A stretch of DNA of 12,045 nucleotides, taken from Aliishimia sp965369035 (GTDB taxonomy: Bacteria; Pseudomonadota; Alphaproteobacteria; Rhodobacterales; Rhodobacteraceae). The notes under the pieces are model-generated. The model saw only the letters and a program-made list of their open reading frames with translations, was not told the origin of the DNA and did not search any database. The translations under genes and the position numbers were made by a program. Where the stretch lies: NCBI GenBank assembly GCA_965369035.1, contig CBDUPF010000103.1, forward strand, positions 1 to 12,045, read 5' to 3'. Below, one piece after another: positions 1 through 7,075 of the stretch; the first letter of the stretch is position 1, and each line of letters starts with the position of its first letter.

Positions 1-980
1 TCGATTTCGCCGACGTGCGCGCGGTCATGGACGAGATGGGCAAGGCGATGATGGGAACCGGCGAGGCCGAGGGCGAAGACCGCGCAATCCAGGCCGCCGA
101 AAAGGCCATCGCGAACCCTCTGCTGGACGAAATCAGCCTGCGGGGCGCCAAGGGCGTTCTCATCAATATCACCGGGTCCGAGGACCTCACGCTCTTCGAA
201 CTGGACGAGGCCGCGAACCGCATCCGCGAAGAGGTGGACCCGGACGCCAACATCATCGTGGGCTCCACGCTCGATTCCGCCATGTCCGGCGTGATGCGCG
301 TGTCGGTCGTGGCAACCGGCATCGACGCATCCGAGGACGCGGGCGAAGTTCCGGTGCCGCGCCGGTCGCTGAGCGCGCCGCTGAAACAGCATGTGAGCGC
401 CGAGTTGCATCGCAAGGAAGACCCGGTCGAGGATTACGAGGAGGCCGCCGTCGCGACCTATGCCGAGGCCGCGGAGGAACCGAACCTGTTCGAACGCTTC
501 GACTCGGGCCGCGGCGCCGAGGTCGCCCATGACGAGGACGAGGACCTGTCGGTGGCCGTGGATGACGACGATGACCTGCCCGCACCCGCCTATCGGCCGG
601 AACCGATCCCGTTCGAGCCCGCGCGGGACAGTCTCGATGCCGATCCGGAAGAATTCGTCGCCCCGCGCACGCCAGCGCCCGGCACACCGACTCCGGAAGC
701 GCTCGAACGTCTGCGCGCCGCAACGCAGCGGACGGGTGCTCAGGCGGAGCGTACCGCGCAGCACAAACCGGTGGGCGCGCAGGTGGAAAAGCCGCGCTTC
801 GGCATCAACTCGCTGATCAACAGGATGACCGGTCACGCGGAAGGGCACGCTCCTGCGGCACCGCGCCAGCAACCGCCGGTCCGCCGCGTGCAGTCTTCGG
901 CGCCTCAGGTCGCCCCGGCCGACGACCAGGATCAGGAACGGATCGAAATTCCGGCCTTCCTGCGTCGCCAAGCCAACTGA
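1..980 (+). CDS. ftsZ: Cell division protein FtsZ (C-terminal part, 5' end cut by window)
   Basis: This is the C-terminal part of FtsZ, the tubulin-like GTPase that forms the Z-ring at midcell. The reading frame is open from the first base, so the GTP-binding N-terminal half lies outside the window. The visible protein begins DFADVRAVM, which is the T7 (synergy) loop whose aspartates contact GTP of the neighbouring subunit. It continues through the rest of the C-terminal tubulin-like domain (GTGEAEGEDRA, NPLLD, GSTLD, VSVVATGI), ending near visible residue 109. A linker of about 200 residues follows. It is rich in D, E, P and A and holds acidic runs such as DEDED and DDDDD. The last residues, IEIPAFLRRQAN, form the conserved C-terminal peptide that binds membrane-tethering and regulatory partners in the family. 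Such a long linker is usual in alphaproteobacteria. Stop TGA is at 978-980, followed by an intrinsic terminator. The identification is secure. Confidence 0.97.
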   Translation, partial: DFADVRAVMDEMGKAMMGTGEAEGEDRAIQAAEKAIANPLLDEISLRGAKGVLINITGSEDLTLFELDEAANRIREEVDPDANIIVGSTLDSAMSGVMRVSVVATGIDASEDAGEVPVPRRSLSAPLKQHVSAELHRKEDPVEDYEEAAVATYAEAAEEPNLFERFDSGRGAEVAHDEDEDLSVAVDDDDDLPAPAYRPEPIPFEPARDSLDADPEEFVAPRTPAPGTPTPEALERLRAATQRTGAQAERTAQHKPVGAQVEKPRFGINSLINRMTGHAEGHAPAAPRQQPPVRRVQSSAPQVAPADDQDQERIEIPAFLRRQAN

Positions 981-1001
981 CCCGATCAAATTGTTACAAG
1001 G

Positions 1002-1027
1002 AAGAGGCCGCCGTGAGCGGCCTTTTT
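1002..1027 (+). terminator. Rho-independent terminator after ftsZ
   Basis: A perfect 7-bp GC-rich stem (AGGCCGC at 1005-1011, GCGGCCT at 1017-1023) closes a 5-nt loop. The upstream GAAG pairs with the T-run at 1023-1027 to lengthen the stem. It lies 21 bases past the ftsZ stop. This structure should end most ftsZ transcripts and separate ftsZ from lpxC. Confidence 0.85.
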
Positions 1028-1112
1028 CATTTCAAAAACAATATCTTGCGCGACGTTAGGCAAGTATTCGCCCATGCGTTTGCCGATGTTTCAGGCCGTT
1101 ACAAAGAGTGAG

Positions 1113-1141
1113 TTGAGAGCGAGTCTGCACAGACGTAGCTA
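1113..1141 (+). promoter_or_regulatory. Candidate sigma-70 promoter of lpxC
   Basis: TTGAGA at 1113-1118 matches the -35 consensus at five of six positions. Seventeen bases later TAGCTA at 1136-1141 is a weak -10 candidate. Transcription would start near 1148 and give a leader of about 60 nt before the proposed GTG start at 1208. A promoter is expected here because a strong terminator lies upstream. The spacer contains the inverted repeat GTCTG-CA-CAGAC (1123-1134). The exact hexamers are an inference. Confidence 0.35.
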
Positions 1142-1193
1142 TAGGCATGCCACCAGCTGTTCATGTTTCTTAATTCGGTGGTGATAAAAACTC

Positions 1194-1198
1194 GAGGT
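1194..1198 (+). promoter_or_regulatory. Ribosome binding site deciding the lpxC start
   Basis: GAGGT at 1194-1198 stands nine bases before the GTG at 1208. The in-frame ATG at 1163 has no comparable Shine-Dalgarno sequence. Starting at 1208 also gives the usual LpxC length and puts the zinc ligands within two residues of their E. coli positions. Confidence 0.7.
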
Positions 1199-1207
1199 CT
1201 TGGTGCA

Positions 1208-2131
1208 GTGCAGACGACAGTAAAATCATCGGTGATCTTCCGCGGGCACGGCCTCCATACCGGCGCGCCTGTTCGCATGGCGATCATGCCGGCTTCGGCC
1301 GAACACGGGATATGGTTCAAACGCGTCGACGTGATCGGCACGGACAACCTCGTCCCCGCTCGCTGGGACGTGGTGGAGCAATCGCCGCTCTGCACCCGCC
1401 TCGTGAACGAGGCCGGTGTCGGCGTTTCGACCGTGGAACATGTCATGGCCGCCCTGATGGGCTGCGGCGTTCATAACGCGCTGATCGAGATCGACGGCCC
1501 CGAAGTGCCGATCCTCGACGGCTCCGCCGCCCCCTTCGTGCGGGGAATCATGCAGCGTGGTCTGCAGCGTCTCGCAGCCCCCGTGCGTGCGCTCGAGGTG
1601 CTCAAGCCTGTGAGTGTGGTCCACGGCGACGCCATGGCGAGCCTGGTGCCCGCCGACGAGATGCTGGTGGAGTTTCACATCGATTTCGCCGACAGCGCGA
1701 TCGGGCGCCAGTCGAAGCAGCTGAACCTGGCCAATGGCACATTTGCCCGCGAACTGTCCGACAGCCGCACCTTCTGCCGTCAGGCGGATGTGGATGCGAT
1801 GCACGCCAATGGCCTGGCCCTGGGCGGGAATCCCGGTGTCAACGCGGTGGTCTTCGACGGCCCGCGCGTGGTGAGCCCCGGCGGGCTGCGTCATGCGGAC
1901 GAGCCGGTGCGGCACAAGATGCTCGATGCGGTCGGCGATCTGGCGCTGGCGGGTGGTCCGGTGATCGGACATTACACCGGCAAGCGGGCAGGTCACGCGG
2001 TAACGAACATGCTGCTGCGCAAGCTGTTCGCGACGCCGGATGCCGTGCGCATGGTCATCTGCGACGAGGAACAGTCGCGGCGTCTGCCCGGCTTTGGTCT
2101 GCACTGGGACGAGATCCCGGAGGTCGCCTGA
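1208..2131 (+). CDS. lpxC: UDP-3-O-acyl-N-acetylglucosamine deacetylase LpxC
   Basis: LpxC is the cytosolic zinc hydrolase that removes the acetyl group from UDP-3-O-acyl-GlcNAc, the committed step of lipid A synthesis. From GTG at 1208 the protein has 307 residues, close to the roughly 305 of E. coli LpxC. Zinc ligands are visible as His78 in STVEHVMAAL and His236 and Asp240 in VRHKMLD. Glu77 beside the first ligand and His263 in GHAVTNML match the catalytic base and acid of the family. The substrate-binding GLHTG lies near residue 15 and GPEVPILDGSA near residue 97. An in-frame ATG at 1163 would add 15 residues (MFLNSVVIK...) with no family match and no ribosome binding site, so I prefer the GTG. 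It lies between ftsZ and bamD, as is common in Rhodobacteraceae. The C-terminus lacks the hydrophobic FtsH degradation tail known from E. coli LpxC, so turnover control probably differs. Confidence 0.95.
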   Translation: MQTTVKSSVIFRGHGLHTGAPVRMAIMPASAEHGIWFKRVDVIGTDNLVPARWDVVEQSPLCTRLVNEAGVGVSTVEHVMAALMGCGVHNALIEIDGPEVPILDGSAAPFVRGIMQRGLQRLAAPVRALEVLKPVSVVHGDAMASLVPADEMLVEFHIDFADSAIGRQSKQLNLANGTFARELSDSRTFCRQADVDAMHANGLALGGNPGVNAVVFDGPRVVSPGGLRHADEPVRHKMLDAVGDLALAGGPVIGHYTGKRAGHAVTNMLLRKLFATPDAVRMVICDEEQSRRLPGFGLHWDEIPEVA

Positions 2132-2186
2132 AGGACGGGGCGGGCAGATGTGCCACAGCGCCGCGTCGACCATGTCAAATCTGCAT

Positions 2187-2213
2187 TTTGCCTCGGAAAG
2201 TAATGTGCTAGAC
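2187..2213 (+). promoter_or_regulatory. Candidate promoter of bamD
   Basis: TTTGCC/TTGCCT at 2187-2193 and GCTAGAC at 2207-2213 form a weak -35/-10 pair with a spacer of about 15 bases, of a type I have seen upstream of alphaproteobacterial genes. If real, transcription starts near 2220. That would exclude the ATG at 2216 as the bamD start. The 120-base gap after lpxC makes a local promoter reasonable, but the hexamers are weak and this is an inference. Confidence 0.3.
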
Positions 2214-2251
2214 CCATGCCCGATGGAGTGGGAAAGGCCTGCGGAACGACG

Positions 2252-3112
2252 ATGGGGTTGAGCGGAATGACAGCGCGGTTGTTCGCACGGACATGGCTCG
2301 CACCAGCGGTGCTGGCGTTCGGTCTGGCTGGCTGCGGTGGTGGCCTGTTCTCGAGAGAGGAAATTCCGCTCGAGACCTACACGCCTCAACAGATCTTCGA
2401 GCGCGGCGAATTCGAGCTTGAGCGGAAGCGCAACGAGGATGCGGCGTTCTATTTCGCGGAGATCGAGCGGCTTTACCCCTACAGCGATCTCGCGAAACGC
2501 GCTCTGATCATGCAGGCTTTCGCCTATCACCGCGACCGGGATTACGAGAACAGCCGGTCGGCGGCGCAGCGGTTCATCGATTTCTACCCCGACGACGACG
2601 ATGCAGCCTATGCCCAGTACCTGCTGGCGCTGAGCTACTACGATCAGATCGACGACGTAGGCCGCGACCAGGGCCTGACCTTCCAGGCGCTGCAATCGCT
2701 GCGCGAGGTGATCGAGCGTTATCCCGACAGCGAATACGCCAAATCCTCGGTTCTGAAGTTCGATCTCGCCTTCGACCATCTGGCCGGCAAGGAGATGGAG
2801 ATCGGGCGCTATTACCTCAAGGGCGGCCACTACAGCGCGGCAATCAACCGCTTCCGCGTGGTGGTGGAGGATTTCCAGACCACGACCCACACCGCCGAAG
2901 CCTTGCACCGTCTGGTCGAAGCCTACCTGTCGCTGGGGCTGAGCGACGAGGCGCAAACGGCGGGTGCGATCCTCGGTTACAACTTCCAGGCGACCGACTG
3001 GTACCAGGACAGCTATGCGCTGCTGACCGGCGTCGGGCTGGAGCCGCGGGTGCGCGGCGACAACTGGCTGGCACAGATCTACCGCCAGATGATTCAGGGC
3101 AAGTGGATCTGA
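2252..3112 (+). CDS. bamD: Outer membrane protein assembly factor BamD (lipoprotein)
   Basis: BamD is the essential lipoprotein of the BAM complex. It sits on the periplasmic face of the outer membrane and helps BamA fold beta-barrel proteins. From ATG at 2252 the protein has 286 residues. A signal sequence with two arginines and a hydrophobic core (ARTWLAPAVLAFG) runs into the lipobox LAGC, with the lipidated cysteine at residue 28. The mature part is a run of TPR-like helical pairs: YTPQQIFERGEFELER, AEIERLYPYSDLAKRALIMQ, YENSRSAAQRFIDFYPDDDD, and YLKGGHYSAAINRFRVVVEDF, all typical of BamD. The start is uncertain. ATG 2252 has a weak GCGGAA six bases upstream; ATG 2267 would also give a good lipoprotein signal (MTARLFARTW...); ATG 2216 lies upstream of a likely transcription start. 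The gene follows lpxC and precedes recN by 38 bases, so bamD and recN may share a transcript. Confidence 0.93.
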   Translation: MGLSGMTARLFARTWLAPAVLAFGLAGCGGGLFSREEIPLETYTPQQIFERGEFELERKRNEDAAFYFAEIERLYPYSDLAKRALIMQAFAYHRDRDYENSRSAAQRFIDFYPDDDDAAYAQYLLALSYYDQIDDVGRDQGLTFQALQSLREVIERYPDSEYAKSSVLKFDLAFDHLAGKEMEIGRYYLKGGHYSAAINRFRVVVEDFQTTTHTAEALHRLVEAYLSLGLSDEAQTAGAILGYNFQATDWYQDSYALLTGVGLEPRVRGDNWLAQIYRQMIQGKWI

Positions 3113-3150
3113 CGGCAATGGAGGTGTCCGCCCCGCGGGCAGAATGATCC

Positions 3151-4800
3151 ATGCTGCGCGGCCTTGAAATCCGGGACATGCTGATCATCGACCGGCTGGA
3201 ACTGGCGTTCCAACCGGGGTTGAACGTGCTGACCGGGGAAACCGGCGCCGGAAAATCGATCCTGCTGGATTCGCTTGGCTTCGTGCTGGGCTGGCGTGGA
3301 CGGGCCGATCTGGTGCGTCAGGGGGCGGAATCGGGCGAAGTGACCGCATGGTTCGATCTGGCCGAAGGGCACCCGGCGCGTGATGTCCTGCGCGAGGCCG
3401 GGTTGCCGGAACGGGACGAGCTTCTGCTGCGGCGCGTCAACAGCCTCGACGGTCGCAAGACGGCCTGGGTCAACGACCGCCGGACCAGCGGGGAGGTGCT
3501 GCGCGCGCTCTCCGAGGTCCTGGTGGAGTTGCACGGCCAACACGACGATCGCGGATTGCTGAACCCGCGCGGCCACCGCGACATCCTCGACAGCTATGGC
3601 GGGTTGCACCGGCAGATGGAAACCGTGCGCCGGGCCTGGGGCGCATGGCGTGAGGCGGAAAAGGCGCTGCGCGAGGCGGAGGCTGCGCTCGACAGCATCC
3701 GTGCCGAAGAGGAGTTTCTGCGTCATTCGGTGGCCGAACTCGACGCGCTCGACCCGCAGCCGGGCGAAGAAGAGCAACTGGATGCGCAGCGCCGCCTGAT
3801 GCAGGGGGCGGAGCGGATCGCGGCGGATGTGGCACGCGCTCATGCGGCGCTGGGGCTGGAAGGGGCCGAGGGCGCGATGGGCGACGCGCTGCGCTGGCTC
3901 GAAGGGGCGGCGGACCGGGCCGAGGGACGGCTGGAGGACCCCATCGCGGCATTGGGGCGGGCGCTCGACCAGCTTGGCGAGGCGGCCTCGGGTGTCGAAC
4001 GGTGCCTCGATGAATTGAGTTTCGATCCCTCCGAACTGGAGGCCTGCGAGGAGCGGCTCTTCGCGATCCGCGGCCTTGCCCGCAAGCACGGCGTGGCACC
4101 GGACGATCTCGCCGGTTTTGCCGAGGATCTGCGCACCCGCCTTGCCGCACTGGATGCAGGGGACGCCGACATCGCGAAGCTGCGCAAGGCGTTACGCGCG
4201 GCAGAGGCCAGCTATGCCGAAGCTGCCGAGGCCCTGACGGCCGCGCGGACGGAAGCGGCGGGCCGGCTCGACGCGGCGGTGCAGGGCGAACTTGCGCCCC
4301 TGCGGATGGATCGCGCGGAATTCGAGACCAGCATCACCGCCGACACGCCCGGTCCCTCGGGGCAGGACGCGGTCGCCTTCACCGTCGCCACCAATCCCGG
4401 CGCGCCCGCGGGGCCCTTGAACAGGATCGCTTCGGGCGGCGAGCTTAGCCGCTTCCTCCTTGCGCTCAAGGTGTGCCTGACGCAGGACCAGTCCGGCCTG
4501 ACGATGATCTTCGACGAGATCGACCGCGGTGTCGGCGGGGCCACCGCGGACGCGGTCGGCCGCAGGCTTTCGGCGCTGGCGGCGGACGGGCAGGTTCTGG
4601 TGGTAACCCATTCGCCGCAGGTCGCGGCGCTGGGTGCCCACCATTGGCGGGTCGAGAAGCAGGTCGACCGCGGCATGACCACGTCGACCGTGGTTCCACT
4701 GGCCGAACAGGCCCGCGTGGACGAGATCGCCCGGATGCTCTCCGGCGACCGGATCACCGAAGAGGCGCGCGGCGCCGCGCGGGCGCTTCTGGCCGGCTGA
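3151..4800 (+). CDS. recN: DNA repair protein RecN
   Basis: RecN is a cytosolic SMC-like ATPase that acts early in repair of DNA double-strand breaks with RecA. The protein has 549 residues, the usual length. The N-terminal ATPase half starts MLRGLEIRDMLIIDRLELAF and holds the Walker A motif GETGAGKS at residues 29-36. The middle, about residues 150-390, is rich in A, E, R and L and fits the family's antiparallel coiled coil. The C-terminal half has the ABC signature SGGELSR (428-434), Walker B MIFDEID with Asp455-Glu456, and the switch histidine in VTHSPQVA (His487). An in-frame TGA just upstream (3145-3147) makes ATG 3151 the first possible ATG. No strong Shine-Dalgarno precedes it; a GGAGGT lies about 25 bases upstream, too far to be ideal. 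In other bacteria recN is LexA-regulated, but I see no alphaproteobacterial LexA box (GTTC-N7-GTTC) in the short gap, so expression may come from the bamD transcript. Confidence 0.96.
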   Translation: MLRGLEIRDMLIIDRLELAFQPGLNVLTGETGAGKSILLDSLGFVLGWRGRADLVRQGAESGEVTAWFDLAEGHPARDVLREAGLPERDELLLRRVNSLDGRKTAWVNDRRTSGEVLRALSEVLVELHGQHDDRGLLNPRGHRDILDSYGGLHRQMETVRRAWGAWREAEKALREAEAALDSIRAEEEFLRHSVAELDALDPQPGEEEQLDAQRRLMQGAERIAADVARAHAALGLEGAEGAMGDALRWLEGAADRAEGRLEDPIAALGRALDQLGEAASGVERCLDELSFDPSELEACEERLFAIRGLARKHGVAPDDLAGFAEDLRTRLAALDAGDADIAKLRKALRAAEASYAEAAEALTAARTEAAGRLDAAVQGELAPLRMDRAEFETSITADTPGPSGQDAVAFTVATNPGAPAGPLNRIASGGELSRFLLALKVCLTQDQSGLTMIFDEIDRGVGGATADAVGRRLSALAADGQVLVVTHSPQVAALGAHHWRVEKQVDRGMTTSTVVPLAEQARVDEIARMLSGDRITEEARGAARALLAG

Positions 4801-4882
4801 CCGGCCTCGGCCGTCTGCGTGATCGGCATTCCGGACACAGATGCCCGTTCATGCATCGATACAGGGTTTCCCCGCGACAGCC

Positions 4883-4887
4883 GGGAG
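4883..4887 (+). promoter_or_regulatory. Ribosome binding site deciding the ClC gene start
   Basis: GGGAG at 4883-4887 lies nine bases before ATG 4897. An in-frame GTG at 4819 would add 26 residues (MIGIPDTDARS...) that do not look like a ClC N-terminus, and it has no clear ribosome binding site. Confidence 0.6.
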
Positions 4888-4896
4888 CCTATCACG

Positions 4897-6609
4897 ATGG
4901 GGCAATCCATTCGAAAGCAGATGCCCGAGCCAGCCCGCTCCATACTGTCCTCCCAGCTTTCCCAGGCTGTGACCGTTTGCCGGGGCGGCTGGAAGGTCTT
5001 GCGGCATCGCGGTCCCAGCCAGATCCAGTTCTGGTTCATAGCACTTGTGATCGGCATCGGGGCCGGTTTCGCCGCGCTGTCCTTCCGCAAGGGTATCGAG
5101 ACGCTGCAAGCGTGGATCTACGGCACCGAGGATGTGCAGTACCTGCACAGTTTCGCCGAAAGCCTGCCCTGGTACTGGATCCTGCTGATCCCGGTGGTGG
5201 GCGGATTGGTCGTGGGTCTGATACTGCATCACTTCACACCGGACGGGCGCTCTCATGCGGTCGCCGACGTGATCGAGGGGGCAGCCCTGAACGATGGCCG
5301 CGTCGATGTCCGGGCGGGACTGGCCTCCGCGCTGGCCTCGCTCATCACGCTGAGCTCCGGCGGGTCGTCCGGGCGCGAGGGACCGGTGGTGCATCTTGCC
5401 GGGGTCGTATCGACCTGGGTCTGCGAGCGGATCGATGCGGACGGAATCACGGGCCGGGATCTGCTGGGTTGCGCGGTCGCAGCCGCCGTCTCGGCCAGCT
5501 TCAACGCGCCGATCGCCGGGGCGCTCTTCGCGCTCGAGGTCGTGCTGCGGCATTTTGCGGTTCACGCCTTTGCGCCCATCGTCATCGCCTCGGCCGCGGG
5601 CACGGTGATCAACCGGCTGGAATATGGCGATGTGACCGAATTCATCCTGCCGAGCGAGTCGGTCATGGCGTTCTACGTGGAATTGCCCGCCTTCCTGCTG
5701 CTGGGACTTGTGTGCGGGTTCGTCGCGGTCGCCCTCATGCGGAGCGTCTTCTGGGCCGAAGATTTCGGCGATTACGTGCAAGCCAGAACCGGCCTGCCGC
5801 GCTGGTTGCGTCCTGCCGTGGCGGGTGCGCTTCTGGGCGCGATCGCGATCTGGTTTCCGCATATCATCGGCGTGGGCTACGAGACGACATCGCGCGCGCT
5901 GACCGGGTCTCTGCTGGTGCACGAGGCAATCGTCTTCACGATCATCAAGACGGCCGCCGTCGCGATCACCTTCGGCGGGCGCATGGGGGGTGGGATTTTT
6001 TCACCTTCGCTGATGGTCGGTGCGCTGACCGGGATCGCGTTCGGTATCGTGGCGACCGGGTTGCTGCCGCAATGGTCGGGTGCGCATACGCTCTATGCGC
6101 TGGCCGGAATGGGCGCCGTGGCCGCCGCGGTGCTGGGCGCACCGATCTCGACCACGCTCATCGTGTTCGAGTTGACCGGCGACTGGCAAACCGGCCTTGC
6201 CGTCATGGTGACTGTGTCGCTGTCGACCGCGCTCGCCTCGCGCCTCGTCGACCGGAGTTTCTTTCTCACCCAGATCGAACGTCGCGGCATACATCTCGCC
6301 GCGGGTCCGCAAGCCTACCTGCTGGCCATGTTCCGCGTGGCCGGCGTGATGCGCGCACCGGACCATCCCCGCGCAGCACCGCGGGAACGGTGCGAGGAGA
6401 TGATCCGCGAGGGCATCTATGTCGACATCAACGCGACGTTGGAGGCGGCGCTGCCGATCTTCGACCGGACGCAGACCTCCTTCGTGCCGGTGGTGGAGCC
6501 GCAGGACGCAGACGCGCTCCCGGAACTCCGCGGGGCGCTTTTCCACGTCGATGCGCTGAAGGCCTACAACCGAGCCCTCGCTGCGACGGCCGCGGAAGAG
6601 CACAGCTGA
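4897..6609 (+). CDS. ClC-family chloride channel/transporter with C-terminal CBS-like region
   Basis: This is an inner-membrane ClC protein of 570 residues that would move chloride or another small anion. Hydrophobic helices run from about residue 43 to 450. Family motifs are GREGP (159-163, gating Glu161), SFNAPIAGALFALE (201-214) and GGIFSPSL (365-372). The GSGIP-type first anion loop is degenerate (SHAVAD, 119-124). By alignment with E. coli ClcA as I remember it, Val215 stands where the internal proton glutamate Glu203 is, and Phe456 stands where the central Tyr445 is. Loss of both suggests channel-like or altered coupling rather than strict 2Cl-/H+ exchange. Residues about 484-560 resemble a degenerate CBS regulatory region (SFVPVVEP, LRGALFHVDALKAY). 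The gene follows recN by 96 bases on the same strand and converges with the DUF427 gene. Family membership is firm; ion choice and mechanism are inferred. Confidence 0.92.
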   Translation: MGQSIRKQMPEPARSILSSQLSQAVTVCRGGWKVLRHRGPSQIQFWFIALVIGIGAGFAALSFRKGIETLQAWIYGTEDVQYLHSFAESLPWYWILLIPVVGGLVVGLILHHFTPDGRSHAVADVIEGAALNDGRVDVRAGLASALASLITLSSGGSSGREGPVVHLAGVVSTWVCERIDADGITGRDLLGCAVAAAVSASFNAPIAGALFALEVVLRHFAVHAFAPIVIASAAGTVINRLEYGDVTEFILPSESVMAFYVELPAFLLLGLVCGFVAVALMRSVFWAEDFGDYVQARTGLPRWLRPAVAGALLGAIAIWFPHIIGVGYETTSRALTGSLLVHEAIVFTIIKTAAVAITFGGRMGGGIFSPSLMVGALTGIAFGIVATGLLPQWSGAHTLYALAGMGAVAAAVLGAPISTTLIVFELTGDWQTGLAVMVTVSLSTALASRLVDRSFFLTQIERRGIHLAAGPQAYLLAMFRVAGVMRAPDHPRAAPRERCEEMIREGIYVDINATLEAALPIFDRTQTSFVPVVEPQDADALPELRGALFHVDALKAYNRALAATAAEEHS

Positions 6610-6628
6610 CGCGCGACGGCCCGAGTGC

Positions 6629-6647
6629 GACGCCTGTGGCTGGCGTC
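6629..6647. terminator. Weak hairpin between convergent genes
   Basis: GACGCC (6629-6634) and GGCGTC (6642-6647) form a 6-bp stem with a 7-nt loop in the 59-base gap between the ClC gene and the DUF427 gene. There is no T-run on either side, so it is at best a weak two-way terminator. Confidence 0.25.
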
Positions 6648-6668
6648 AACGATCTCCGCCTCGCGTGT

Positions 6669-7013
6669 TCAGATCTTCTCCACGGTGATCCCGTCGCCGG
6701 TGTGAAAGGCCAGATAGTCCTTGATCCGGTCCACGTCGTCCTTCGGGGACTCGTATGTCCAGACCGCGTTTTCCAGCGTCGTCGACTTGGTAACCACCGA
6801 GAAGTAGTTCGCGTCGCCCTTGTGCGGGCAATGCGTCGTCTTTTCCGTTCTGTCGAGGAACGCCATGGCAATGTCGCCGCGCGGGAAATAGATGACCGGC
6901 GGATAATCGCCCTCGGTCAGTTCCAGCGCGTTGTCGCTTTCGCCCAGCACGGCACCGCCCGCGCGCACACTCCACCGGCCGGGGGCCCGCGTGATCCGAA
7001 TATGGTTCGCCAC
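6669..7013 (-). CDS. DUF427 domain-containing protein
   Basis: This small cytosolic protein of 114 residues belongs to the DUF427 family (Pfam NTP_transf_9), whose biochemical role is not established. Matching family features are VLGESDNALEL (22-32), PPVIYFPRGDIAMAFL (38-53), and the most conserved stretch TTHCPHKGDANYFSV (59-73) with Cys62, His64? and Lys65 in a CPxKG-type motif. The length is that of a single domain. The start is the GTG whose first base is 7013; the strand upstream carries GGGAGAGGTGAGA, an unusually good purine-rich ribosome binding site. Starting further upstream would run into the coding DNA of the aminopeptidase gene and add unrelated sequence. It lies 62 bases downstream of the aminopeptidase P gene on the same strand, so the two may be co-transcribed. 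Position His64 follows my own count and may be off by one. Confidence 0.88.
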   Translation of the reverse strand: MANHIRITRAPGRWSVRAGGAVLGESDNALELTEGDYPPVIYFPRGDIAMAFLDRTEKTTHCPHKGDANYFSVVTKSTTLENAVWTYESPKDDVDRIKDYLAFHTGDGITVEKI

Positions 7014-7075
7014 TCTCACCTCTCCCTGGTTTGTTGCAACGTCCTGACGCCGGACGGTAACAGCCGCATGACAGG

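Noticed and set aside
1226..3118. A 630-codon open frame on the minus strand across lpxC and bamD
   Set aside because: It is antisense to two clearly identified genes, reads as arginine-, histidine- and glutamine-rich low-complexity sequence, and matches no family. Long antisense frames are common in GC-rich DNA.
3113..3150. A LexA (SOS) box upstream of recN
   Set aside because: No GTTC-N7-GTTC or close variant occurs in the 38-base gap before recN.
4801..4896. A possible terminator or promoter between recN and the ClC gene
   Set aside because: The only hairpin, CGGCC-TC-GGCCG, has a two-base loop and no T-run, and I find no convincing -35/-10 pair.
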